From an uncultured Acinetobacter sp. (GTDB lineage Bacteria > Pseudomonadota > Gammaproteobacteria > Pseudomonadales > Moraxellaceae): a stretch of DNA of 7,356 bases. Shown piece by piece: positions 1 to 6,172 of this stretch. The notes beneath the pieces were generated by a model that saw only the letters and a list, made by a program, of their open reading frames with translations, was not told the origin of the DNA and did no database searches. How positions within the stretch are numbered: the first letter of the stretch is position 1; each line of letters opens with the position of its first letter. Position numbers and translations under genes: made by a program. The stretch is from positions 1 through 7,356 of the forward strand of contig CAAGMP010000272.1 in assembly GCA_900771065.1 (NCBI GenBank), written 5' to 3'.

Positions 1-1447
1 AGTTTGGTTGAAATGATGCACCTAAAATGAGATGTTGTTCATCTAACTGCATACAATAACCACCATAACTATAAGCATGATCTAAACTAAGCGCACAATC
101 AGCATTATTCAGCCAACTCACCTGTCCACGAATGGCTTTTAAAGTTGGATATTGTTCAAAAAAATCGGCACTATTTAAAGCACAACACACAATCAGATGA
201 TCTGCATTGAGCAATGTATTATCAATATTAGTTATTTTTGCTTGAATATATTCAATTTTTGGATGTTGCAAAATTTCTTGTGCAAGTGCTTTCGGGTTAA
301 CAGCACCTGCTTGTTGTAATTTTAAAGTCGGTAATGAACTAATCGGATTGCTTTGAGTTGCTTCTAATATATTTTCAGGATATTGATTCGCCAATGAAAG
401 TAAGCTTTCATGGTTTTTTAAAGGCACTTGATGGATGGCTAATTTACGAAAAGCGTGAAAAGGAGCGTAAAAACGTAATGCATATTGCCATGCAATCGTC
501 ATTAAGTGATCAAAGCTTTGTTCGATTGGGCACAGCTTAGGGTTAATGAGCGCTAATGGATTGCCTGAGGCAGCACAAGCTGCACCAAATTCATCATAAA
601 GGCGGACTTGATGTCCTCGTTGAGCAAAAGCCCATGCACAACTTAAACCCGCAATTCCTGCGCCAATAATCGCAATTTGACGCGGTTGTGTTGCAGTTGT
701 ATTTATATCATTTGTTGTGGCTTGCCAAATCGCTTTGAGCATTTCACGTTTATGTCCAAAACCACGTGGGCGTGAAATCTCAATCCCATGTGCTTTTAAA
801 CCCCGCTTTAACACTCCTGCAACGCTAAATGAGGCAAATGTCGTGCCGACATCGGAAAGGCGAACAATGTGATTTAAAACCTGTTCTTGCCACATTTCAG
901 GATTGCAAGATGGCGCAAAACCATCTAGAAACCACGCACGAACTGTACCTGTTTTTTCGATGCAAGGAAAAACATCATGTGCATCACCCAACCATAAATC
1001 AATGGAAAAGCGTTCATTTGGAAAAACTAAACGGTGACATCCTGCAATCGGTAAAGGATATTGTTCAATAAGTTGAGTGGCAAAAGGTTGTAGTTCTGTC
1101 CAAACATTTAACGCGCGAATTAAATCATCTTTATGTAATGGAAATTTTTCAACTGAAATAACATGTAAATGGCTTTGATTATGAGGGCGAACTTGTTGCC
1201 ACAATTGCCATAACGCTAAAATATTTAACCCTGTACCAAAGCCTGTTTCACCCACAGTAAAATATTCAAAATTTTGCAGCTGAGCCAAACGGGTTGTTAA
1301 ATCATTGCCATTTAAAAAAACGTGTCGTGTTTCGAGTAAGCCATTGTCTTTGGAAAAATAGACATCGCCAAATTGTTTAGAAATGGGAATATCAATTCCA
1401 TCAATTGTTTGCCAATCTAAGTCGGCACAAGAAATCAGTTTAGACAC
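1..1447 (-). CDS. mnmC: Bifunctional tRNA (mnm5s2U) biosynthesis protein MnmC, C-terminus cut by window edge
   Basis: MnmC finishes the 5-methylaminomethyl-2-thiouridine modification at the wobble position of certain tRNAs: its FAD domain removes the carboxymethyl group and its SAM-dependent domain methylates the resulting amine. I translated the minus strand by hand and found 482 codons with no stop or frame break. The N-terminal methyltransferase domain (about 1-240) has the SAM-binding GETGFGTGLN at 66-75, LDGFAP at 174-179 (the Asp matches the family's catalytic position) and NPEMW at 182-186. The oxidoreductase domain opens with a Rossmann signature, IIGAGIAG at 260-267, followed by SGNP at 294-297. 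The family is usually about 600-670 residues, so roughly 130-180 C-terminal residues lie off the left edge. The start is GTG at 1447; an in-frame TAA at 1454-1456 (the stop of the preceding gene) leaves no room further upstream. No clear Shine-Dalgarno is visible. Six bases separate it from the upstream gene, so it is probably co-transcribed and perhaps translationally coupled. Confidence 0.93.
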   Translation of the reverse strand, partial: MSKLISCADLDWQTIDGIDIPISKQFGDVYFSKDNGLLETRHVFLNGNDLTTRLAQLQNFEYFTVGETGFGTGLNILALWQLWQQVRPHNQSHLHVISVEKFPLHKDDLIRALNVWTELQPFATQLIEQYPLPIAGCHRLVFPNERFSIDLWLGDAHDVFPCIEKTGTVRAWFLDGFAPSCNPEMWQEQVLNHIVRLSDVGTTFASFSVAGVLKRGLKAHGIEISRPRGFGHKREMLKAIWQATTNDINTTATQPRQIAIIGAGIAGLSCAWAFAQRGHQVRLYDEFGAACAASGNPLALINPKLCPIEQSFDHLMTIAWQYALRFYAPFHAFRKLAIHQVPLKNHESLLSLANQYPENILEATQSNPISSLPTLKLQQAGAVNPKALAQEILQHPKIEYIQAKITNIDNTLLNADHLIVCCALNSADFFEQYPTLKAIRGQVSWLNNADCALSLDHAYSYGGYCMQLDEQHLILGASFQPN

Positions 1448-1453
1448 GTTGTT

Positions 1454-1921
1454 TTACCATTGACGACGACGTTTACCATAAAAGTAAGCTGAAATAAGAA
1501 AACCAATAAAAATACCTACTGCCAACGTTGCTGCACCATATAAAAACATTTGTGCGCTACGTTCACTTTGCAGAACTTGAACTTGAACGGCTAAGTTATC
1601 ATTTTTTAATTGTAATTCTTGATTTTGTGATAATGCTTCTAAGTTGGCTTTTTCAAGTTGTTGTAAACGACTTGCTTGGTCTTTGACTAAAGCCTTGATA
1701 GCATTTTCTTGCGATAATTTATGACGACTCAGTTGTTCTGCGGTCAGTTTTTTCGGTGCAATTTCGGGAGTAGTTTTTTTAGCAACACCACCTTGTTGAT
1801 CTGCAGGAATGGTTTGCACCGTTGTGGGTACGCTTTCTCCCGAGTTTGTGATTGGCTCAACAGCATGAGCAAAAGTGAAAAAGAGCGGTAAAACCAAAAC
1901 ACTAAAAACAACGATGCGCAT
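1454..1921 (-). CDS. Uncharacterised exported coiled-coil protein with C-terminal membrane anchor
   Basis: I do not recognise a named gene. The 155-residue product has a good Sec signal peptide (MRIVV, then a hydrophobic core, with AHA as the likely cleavage site after residue 20). A low-complexity Thr/Pro/Lys stretch follows to about 60. A Leu/Gln/Glu-rich helix at about 63-123 has heptad-like spacing typical of a coiled coil. A hydrophobic segment spans about 126-148, and the tail is a basic KRRRQW. The expected topology is therefore a periplasmic coiled coil tethered by its C-terminal membrane helix, with the basic tail in the cytoplasm. The helix, hydrophobic segment and basic tail resemble the C-terminal part of YgiM/TIGR04211-type SH3 proteins, but no SH3 domain is present here; this resemblance is from memory. 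The start has a good ribosome site (AAAGGA, about 8 bases upstream) that overlaps the end of the yciI-like gene. The gene sits between yciI (5-base gap) and mnmC (6-base gap). Confidence 0.85.
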   Translation of the reverse strand: MRIVVFSVLVLPLFFTFAHAVEPITNSGESVPTTVQTIPADQQGGVAKKTTPEIAPKKLTAEQLSRHKLSQENAIKALVKDQASRLQQLEKANLEALSQNQELQLKNDNLAVQVQVLQSERSAQMFLYGAATLAVGIFIGFLISAYFYGKRRRQW

Positions 1922-1926
1922 TGATT

Positions 1927-2229
1927 TTATCCTTTAGGAAAAGCTTTATTAAATGGTTTCACATCAATATGCGAATATACCCCTTCTTTTAAGAAAGGCT
2001 CTTCTTGTAACCACGTATCTAATGCTTCGCGTGAATCAAAGTCAACAATAATTGTACTGCCGTAAAAGCCTAAACTGATATCATTTGGATCTTTCGGCAT
2101 TGCACCTGCAACAATCAGACGTCCTTCATCATCTAATTGTTGTAAACGTGCTAAATGTTGTGGACGAGTCGCCAAACGTTTTTCTAAAGTTCCTTCTTGA
2201 TCCGTACATTGAATCACAAATAATGGCAT
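1927..2229 (-). CDS. yciI: YciI-family protein
   Basis: This 100-residue protein belongs to the YciI family, small dimeric alpha/beta-barrel (ferredoxin-like) proteins related to muconolactone isomerase folds. Their substrate is mostly unknown. Family features visible are the beta-strand start MPLFVIQCTD, a conserved His at residue 25 (in RPQHLARL), DEGRLIVAG at 34-42, GFYGS at 54-58, FDSREALDTW at 64-73 and the closing GVYSHIDVKPF at 83-93. The length matches the E. coli protein (about 98 residues). I chose ATG at 2229, not an upstream in-frame start at 2295, because the family begins at this Met and the longer version would overlap the end of yciB. A short GAGAAG lies 4 bases upstream. It follows yciB by 19 bases and its last codons carry the ribosome site of the next gene, so it is the second gene of the operon. 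The exact biochemical role cannot be stated. Confidence 0.92.
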   Translation of the reverse strand: MPLFVIQCTDQEGTLEKRLATRPQHLARLQQLDDEGRLIVAGAMPKDPNDISLGFYGSTIIVDFDSREALDTWLQEEPFLKEGVYSHIDVKPFNKAFPKG

Positions 2230-2248
2230 AGTGCTTCTCGAGTAAAAG

Positions 2249-2860
2249 TTATTCAGGGTTTTTAAAATGTTTACGCAACACAATAAACTGCACAATGATA
2301 AAGGAAAACATCACAATCATGTCACCAAACGCAGTAAATTCTCCCCAATATTTTCCATCCATGAAAACGTAAGCGAAGAAAAAATGCAAACTCGACATCA
2401 CCACAAACATGGCTGCCCAAGCATAATTAAGTTTTTTCCAACCTTGTTCGCTTAGTTCTAAAACGGGACCAAACAAACGCATAATTAACGGTTTCTTTTC
2501 TTTGCCAAAAAAAGGAGATAATAAAAAAGCAGCAGCAAATGCTAAATTCAATAAAACAGCTTTTAGGCGAATATAAAAATCGTCCGATAACATCAAGGTA
2601 ATGCCACCAAAAAACACGGTCATAAACAACACAAACCATTGTTGTTTATCTAAACGGAATTTTTGGATGAAAAATAACGCACCGTAGACAATTAAAATAG
2701 AAATAATTAAACCTGTGGTTGCGACTAAAATATTGTTGTTATCAACACCACCTGCTGAACCAATTAATTGTAATAAAGGATGTTGAGTATCTTTAGGATC
2801 AACTGTTTTGTATAAATAGAAGAAAATAATCAGTGGAACAAAGTCCAAAAGTGCTTTCAT
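2249..2860 (-). CDS. yciB: Inner membrane-spanning protein YciB / septation protein A family
   Basis: YciB (also called IspZ or septation protein A) is an inner-membrane protein linked to cell-envelope synthesis and division; its molecular activity is not settled. The 203-residue product opens with the family signature MKALLDFVPLIIFFYLYK and has about six hydrophobic segments, near 3-17, 44-66, 75-91, 100-117, 148-166 and 177-195. Other family marks are FGGITLMLSDDF at 84-95 and LNYAWAAMF at 144-152. The tail motif usually written WVNFK..G reads YWGEFTAFG here (171-179). E. coli YciB is shorter (179 residues); extra length lies in the loop around 20-43. The ATG at 2860 is chosen because it begins the family signature; an upstream extension to 3049 would run through the divergent PHP gene. 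No clear Shine-Dalgarno precedes it. It is the first gene of the leftward operon. Confidence 0.93.
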   Translation of the reverse strand: MKALLDFVPLIIFFYLYKTVDPKDTQHPLLQLIGSAGGVDNNNILVATTGLIISILIVYGALFFIQKFRLDKQQWFVLFMTVFFGGITLMLSDDFYIRLKAVLLNLAFAAAFLLSPFFGKEKKPLIMRLFGPVLELSEQGWKKLNYAWAAMFVVMSSLHFFFAYVFMDGKYWGEFTAFGDMIVMFSFIIVQFIVLRKHFKNPE

Positions 2861-2904
2861 GTTAAAGTATCGAATCTGATCAAACGAAAGTAATAGTATA
2901 AGTG
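2861..2904. promoter_or_regulatory. Short divergent control region between yciB and the PHP gene
   Basis: Only 44 bases separate the two divergent start codons, so this spacer and the neighbouring 5' coding sequence must supply the promoters for the four-gene leftward operon and for the PHP gene. On the plus strand there is a weak -10-like TAGTAT at 2894-2899, so close to the ATG at 2905 that a transcript from it would have almost no leader. On the minus strand GATACT lies 9-14 bases before the yciB ATG. Neither has a convincing -35 element, and neither gene has a strong ribosome site. This is inference from position; no operator is recognisable. Confidence 0.3.
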
Positions 2905-3755
2905 ATGGATGGCATAGATTTACATACGCACAGCAATATTTCTGATGGCACTTTGTCACCTCAACAATTAGTGCAAGCTGCGTTAGAAAAAGGTTTAAAA
3001 GTTTTGGCTTTAACAGATCATGACACCATAGCAGGTTTAGATGAAGCAAAAATGACAGCGCAGGGTAGTGGCTTAAAAATTATTGATGGTTGTGAAATTT
3101 CAAGTCAATGGTCACGTCCAACTACGAAAAAAACTTATGCGGTGCATATTGTGGCATTAAATATGCAGCGTCCTGAAATTTTACAAAATATGTTAAAACA
3201 ACAACAAATTGTCCGTGCAGAACGTGCAAAAAAATATGTGAATTATTACAAGGTTTAATTGGTGAACAGATTTATCCTGTTGTTTTAGAAAAAGTTGCAG
3301 GTCAAGCTGAAAATATTACTCGAACGCATATTGCCAAAACATTACTTGAAAAAGGTTATGTTTCACGCACGCAACAAGCTTTTGATAAATATTTAAAAGA
3401 AGGTAAAAAAGCTTATGTGCAATTTGAAGGTTTATCTTTAAGTGAAACCATTGCGACAATTCATGCAAGTGAAGGTTTTGCTGTGCTTGCCCATCCAACC
3501 AAATACGATTTATCTGCCACTAATATTCGTTATTTAATTGAATTGTTTGCAAAAAATGGCGGAGATGCAGTTGAGTTACCACCGAATATGGAAGCAACTT
3601 CAACCCGACAAATGATTGATCGAATGATTAAAGAACATCATTTAAAAGTGTCAATTGGCAGTGATTTTCACGGTGAAAATATGCCGTGGATTAAGTTAGG
3701 ACAAGTGCCTAGACTTAAACCCGATCAAATTGGCATTTGGGAACAATTCAAATAA
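2905..3755 (+). pseudogene. PHP-domain phosphoesterase (RnaAM/TrpH, YciV family), split by a -1 frame discontinuity
   Basis: Intact homologues are metal-dependent phosphoesterases: they act on 3',5'-nucleotide bisphosphates and short RNAs, and the E. coli member trims 5' ends of 5S rRNA precursors. The first part (2905-3258) carries DLHTHS at 5-10, TDHD at 37-40, CEIS at 63-66 and His81. It then hits an early TAA. The second part, readable without stops from about 3234 to 3755, carries RTHIA, LAHP and GSDFHG. Homology-like reading continues perfectly if the frame moves back one base at the seven-A run at 3228-3234, giving AKK-ICELLQGL. The joined product would be about 283 residues, close to E. 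coli YciV (293). All PHP metal-ligand motifs are present only in the joined product. It may be a true pseudogene, a sequencing error, or a gene read by slippage. ATG at 2905 is preferred; GTG at 2902 is an alternative. It ends directly against the convergent bestrophin gene. Confidence 0.82.
3228..3234 (+). other. Seven-A run, phased as an A AAA AAA slip site, at the PHP frame break
   Basis: The last base of a GCA codon and two AAA codons form A AAA AAA in exactly the X XXY YYZ phase of a -1 ribosomal slip site. A -1 shift here moves reading from GCA AAA AAA TAT to AAA AAA ATA TGT and joins the two halves of the PHP protein. Adding one A to the run (eight instead of seven) would give the same uninterrupted protein. 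I did not see a strong stimulatory hairpin just downstream, and the region is AT-rich, so slippage is only one of three explanations. Confidence 0.6.
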
Positions 3756-3787
3756 TCACAATAAATTATGATTTTTCGCTTGAATTG
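3744..3787. repeat. Inverted repeat spanning the convergent stop codons
   Basis: CAATTCAA at 3744-3751 is perfectly complemented by TTGAATTG at 3780-3787, one arm in the last codons of each convergent gene. Inside the loop AATCA (3754-3758) can pair with TGATT (3769-3773), followed by more T residues. The pairing is AT-rich and weak. It could help transcripts end where there is no spacer, but a chance match in AT-rich DNA is quite possible. Confidence 0.25.
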
Positions 3788-4670
3788 GAGGAGGTGCAGG
3801 TCGTCCTAAAGTCGCTGATAATTCAATTTCAATAGTTCGTACCATGGCATCTAAAGGTAAGTCATTGCTTTGTGTGCCAAAAGGTTCTTCGAGTTCTGAG
3901 CTGAGCGCATCTAAACCTAAAAAAGTATAAGCTAAAATACCTACCAAAAGTGGTGTAAATAAACCTAAACTTGAACCTAGACCAAATGGTAAAATAAAAC
4001 AGAAAAAATACACAGTACGATTGAGTAAAACAGAATAAGCAAATGGCAAAGGCGTGGTGGCGATACGGTCACACCCTGTTTGTACTAAACTCAATTGTGC
4101 GACATGATTGTTCATTTGTGCATAAATAATATCGGAAATTTCACCTTCTTTATAGGCTTGCATCAATTCCCATTGAATTAAGCTCAAAGTATATTGCGGT
4201 GCATTTGCATGTTGATAAAGTTGTGTTAAAGCCTGTTGACTCATGCCACTGGTTGCAATTAACTCAGTTGGATTGGCGGTTTGTTGGCGTAAGCGATCAC
4301 GTAAAATATTTGCAAAAACAATAACATGCTGAATAACTCTTTCCCTGCGACCTTGAGATAAAATACGACAATCACGGTCGAAATGTCGTGCATTGGCAAT
4401 TAAAGAACCCCAAAGTTTACGTGCTTCCCACCATCTTTCATAACATGCAGAATTTTTAAAACCTAAAAAAATGGAAAGTACCACACCAATTAAAGTAAAG
4501 CCAACTAAGGGGACTTCAGGAAAAAAGGTGATATATCCAGCATGTGCAAAACCACCGACAATTGCAGCAAGTAGCATTACAATGCCTAACGGAGGTAAAA
4601 CCGTAGGTAAAATAGTGCCGCTCCATGAAAAAAGAACCTTGAAAATGCTTGGCTGTTTTCTGACAATCAT
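3756..4670 (-). CDS. Bestrophin-family (UPF0187/YneE-like) membrane protein
   Basis: This 304-residue protein belongs to the bacterial bestrophin-like family, whose studied members form pentameric ion channels in the inner membrane. Two hydrophobic segments lie near the N-terminus (about 19-44 and 53-70). The family signature FKNSACYERWWEARKLWG is at 71-88 and is followed by a helical cytoplasmic region. Two further hydrophobic segments lie at about 214-232 and 234-252. The C-terminal family motif GLDALSSELEEPFG is at 252-265, followed by NDLPLD at 269-274; the acidic cluster resembles the calcium-clasp region of animal bestrophins. The length fits the family (about 290-310). The start is ATG at 4670; no strong Shine-Dalgarno is seen, but a good promoter lies upstream. 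Its TGA abuts the stop of the PHP gene. It appears to be a single-gene unit. Ion selectivity cannot be read from the sequence. Confidence 0.9.
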   Translation of the reverse strand: MIVRKQPSIFKVLFSWSGTILPTVLPPLGIVMLLAAIVGGFAHAGYITFFPEVPLVGFTLIGVVLSIFLGFKNSACYERWWEARKLWGSLIANARHFDRDCRILSQGRRERVIQHVIVFANILRDRLRQQTANPTELIATSGMSQQALTQLYQHANAPQYTLSLIQWELMQAYKEGEISDIIYAQMNNHVAQLSLVQTGCDRIATTPLPFAYSVLLNRTVYFFCFILPFGLGSSLGLFTPLLVGILAYTFLGLDALSSELEEPFGTQSNDLPLDAMVRTIEIELSATLGRPAPPPIQAKNHNLL

Positions 4671-4702
4671 CGCGTTAAAACTGCATTATTTTTCTAGGGT
4701 TG

Positions 4703-4731
4703 ATAGTGGTTTGTGCACCTTATTTTGTCAA
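4703..4731 (-). promoter_or_regulatory. Candidate sigma70 promoter for the bestrophin gene
   Basis: The minus strand has a perfect -35 TTGACA (4731-4726), a 17-base spacer, and CACTAT (4708-4703) as a weak -10 that keeps A2, A5 and T6 of the consensus. Transcription would begin near 4696, leaving a leader of about 26 bases. The DNA upstream of the -35 is very AT-rich, as an UP element would be. Confidence 0.45.
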
Positions 4732-4741
4732 TATCTAAAAT

Positions 4742-4777
4742 GATTGATTGAAATAGAAAGTAAAAATCTTATCAATC
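4742..4777. repeat. Inverted repeat GATTGAT / ATCAATC in the bestrophin-coaBC spacer
   Basis: GATTGAT at 4742-4748 and ATCAATC at 4771-4777 are perfect complements 22 bases apart, in the middle of the 173-base divergent spacer. The left arm is part of a GATTGATTGA tandem. The site lies just upstream of the bestrophin -35 and overlaps the candidate coaBC promoter, so it could be an operator. No regulator family is recognisable, and the low-complexity AT-rich setting makes chance likely. Confidence 0.2.
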
Positions 4778-4797
4778 TGTATTTTTAATCGTTAAAT
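4769..4797 (+). promoter_or_regulatory. Weak candidate promoter for coaBC
   Basis: TTATCA (4769-4774) and TTAAAT (4792-4797) are 17 bases apart, each matching four of six consensus bases. This would give a start near 4804 and a leader of about 40 bases before the coaBC ATG. Other similar pairs exist in this AT-rich spacer, so the assignment is tentative. Confidence 0.22.
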
Positions 4798-4827
4798 TTG
4801 ATGCTATTTTTAGGCAGTTTTTCGATT

Positions 4828-4833
4828 GAGGGG
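4828..4833 (+). promoter_or_regulatory. Ribosome binding site that sets the coaBC start
   Basis: GAGGGG sits 10 bases before ATG 4844. It lies downstream of, and partly within, the alternative TTG start at 4826, which rules that TTG out as the main start. Confidence 0.6.
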
Positions 4834-4843
4834 TGTTCAAGTC

Positions 4844-6100
4844 ATGAGCTTCGACTTAAGTGTAATTCCAAGTAAAAATATTGTCTTAGCTGTGACTGGA
4901 GGCATTGCCGCATATAAAAGTGCCATTTTGGTACGTCGCTTAAAAGATGCCAATTTCAATGTTCGTGTGGTGATGACCCAAGGAGCACAAGCCTTTGTCA
5001 CGTCTTTAACTTTCCAAGCTTTATCTGGCAATCCTGTACACACTTCTTTATTGGATGCGGATGCTGAAGCAGGCATGGGACATATTGAATTAGCACGTTG
5101 GGCAGATTTGTTATTGGTTGCACCTGCAAGTTGTAATACCTTGGCAAAGTTTGCAAATGGTTTGGCAGACAACTTATTATCAACCTTATATTTAGCAACC
5201 AAAGCGCCTGTTTGGGTTGTTCCTGCAATGAATCAACAAATGTGGGCAGCTAAAGCCACACAGCGTAATTTAGCGACTTTAATTGCGGATGATGTACATG
5301 TCATTTTACCTGCAACAGGTTCTCAAGCTTGTGGTGATGTTGGGGTTGGGCGTATGCCTGAACCTGAAGAAATTGCTTATCAAGTTATGTCTTATTTTCA
5401 TCAGCAACAACGCAAAATGGCTGAAAAATTTGGTTTATTGGCGGGTAAAAAAGTTGTCATTACCGCTGGACCAACGCGAGAATCTATTGATCCTGTACGT
5501 TATATTTCCAATCATAGTACAGGCAAAATGGGCTTTGCTTTAGCGGCAGCATGTTATAGCGCAGGTGCGCAAGTTACTTTAATTGCAGGACCAGTAAGTT
5601 TAGATACTCCAAATGGGGTGAAACGGATTAATGTTCAATCGGCACAGCAAATGCTGGAACATAGTTTAACTTTGGTTGAGCACGGTTGTGATATTTTTAT
5701 TGCTACGGCTGCGGTTGCAGATTATCGTGTTGAACAGATTGCTGAACATAAAATTAAAAAATCAACTGATGAATTGGCGTTATCTTTAGTGAAAAACCCA
5801 GATATTGTGGCAACCATAGCGCAACAAGCTCAACGTCCATTTATGGTTGGTTTTGCTGCTGAAACACAACATGTTGAAACTTATGCCAATAAAAAATTGA
5901 TTGCGAAAAAGTTAGACATGATTGCTTGTAATGATGTTTCTCGTGCTGATATTGGTTTTGCTTCAGATGAAAATGCAATGACTGTATTTTTTGCTGAACA
6001 GTATCATTTAGCCAAACGTGATTTAGCTAAAGCATCAAAACAAGAAATTGCACAACAATTGGTTGAAGCGATGCATGATGCATTCATTCAAACCAGTTGA
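4844..6100 (+). CDS. coaBC: Bifunctional phosphopantothenoylcysteine synthetase/decarboxylase CoaBC (Dfp)
   Basis: CoaBC carries out two consecutive steps of coenzyme A synthesis in the cytoplasm. The CoaB domain joins 4'-phosphopantothenate and cysteine using CTP, and the FMN-dependent CoaC domain then decarboxylates the product to 4'-phosphopantetheine. The 418-residue protein has the CoaC domain first (about 10-190): GGIAAYK at 19-25, the catalytic His80 in HIELARWAD, PASCNT at 94-99 (often PASANT), PAMNQQMW at 127-134 and the active Cys163 in GSQACGDVGVGRM. The CoaB domain follows: TAGPTRE at 207-213, ISNHSTGKMG at 221-230, AAVADYR at 289-295, KIKK at 303-306, and VGFAAET and ACNDVS further on. 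The length is close to E. coli Dfp (about 406). Every key residue I know to look for is present. ATG 4844 is preferred over TTG 4826 because of the GAGGGG ribosome site. The gene stands alone, divergent from the bestrophin gene and closed by its own terminator. It should be essential. Confidence 0.97.
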   Translation: MSFDLSVIPSKNIVLAVTGGIAAYKSAILVRRLKDANFNVRVVMTQGAQAFVTSLTFQALSGNPVHTSLLDADAEAGMGHIELARWADLLLVAPASCNTLAKFANGLADNLLSTLYLATKAPVWVVPAMNQQMWAAKATQRNLATLIADDVHVILPATGSQACGDVGVGRMPEPEEIAYQVMSYFHQQQRKMAEKFGLLAGKKVVITAGPTRESIDPVRYISNHSTGKMGFALAAACYSAGAQVTLIAGPVSLDTPNGVKRINVQSAQQMLEHSLTLVEHGCDIFIATAAVADYRVEQIAEHKIKKSTDELALSLVKNPDIVATIAQQAQRPFMVGFAAETQHVETYANKKLIAKKLDMIACNDVSRADIGFASDENAMTVFFAEQYHLAKRDLAKASKQEIAQQLVEAMHDAFIQTS

Positions 6101-6128
6101 TATAGCGAGTATTGTTTTTTAAATGAAG

Positions 6129-6152
6129 TGCAACCAAAAGGTTGCATTTTTT
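6129..6152 (+). terminator. Intrinsic terminator of coaBC
   Basis: TGCAACC (6129-6135), an AAAA loop and GGTTGCA (6140-6146) form a perfect 7-bp stem followed at once by six T residues (6147-6152), 28 bases after the coaBC stop. Upstream A residues can extend the stem across one G-T pair. The form is that of a classical rho-independent terminator for plus-strand transcription. Confidence 0.85.
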
Positions 6153-6172
6153 ATATTTTTTAGTTTTTAAAT

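Noticed and set aside
358..1071. Plus-strand open frames of 60 and 80 codons (358-540, 829-1071)
   Set aside because: They lie wholly inside mnmC on the opposite strand, match no family and have no ribosome site.
2230..2295. N-terminal extension of the YciI-family protein to 2295
   Set aside because: It would overlap the end of yciB, and the added residues are unlike the family; MPLFV at 2229 is the usual start.
2267..2639. Open frames 2267-2455 (+) and 2427-2639 (-)
   Set aside because: Both are out-of-frame shadows of yciB with no recognisable protein features.
2861..3049. Upstream extension of YciB by 63 residues
   Set aside because: It would run antisense through the start of the PHP gene, and MKALLDF is the family's normal N-terminus.
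3316..3498. Minus-strand 60-codon frame inside the PHP gene
   Set aside because: It is antisense to conserved PHP coding sequence and resembles nothing.
3417..3755. Second PHP half as an independent gene starting at GTG 3417
   Set aside because: Family-like sequence continues in the same frame upstream to the A run at 3228-3234, and no ribosome site precedes 3417; it is the C-terminal part of one split gene.
4471..4743. Plus-strand 90-codon frame over the bestrophin start and spacer
   Set aside because: Mostly antisense to the bestrophin gene; no family resemblance.
4826..4843. TTG start for coaBC six codons upstream of the ATG
   Set aside because: The GAGGGG ribosome site overlaps these codons and is properly spaced for ATG 4844.
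4837..5543. Three alternative frames inside coaBC (4837-5202 -, 4998-5228 -, 5283-5543 +)
   Set aside because: All lie within the highly conserved CoaBC frame and have no features of their own.
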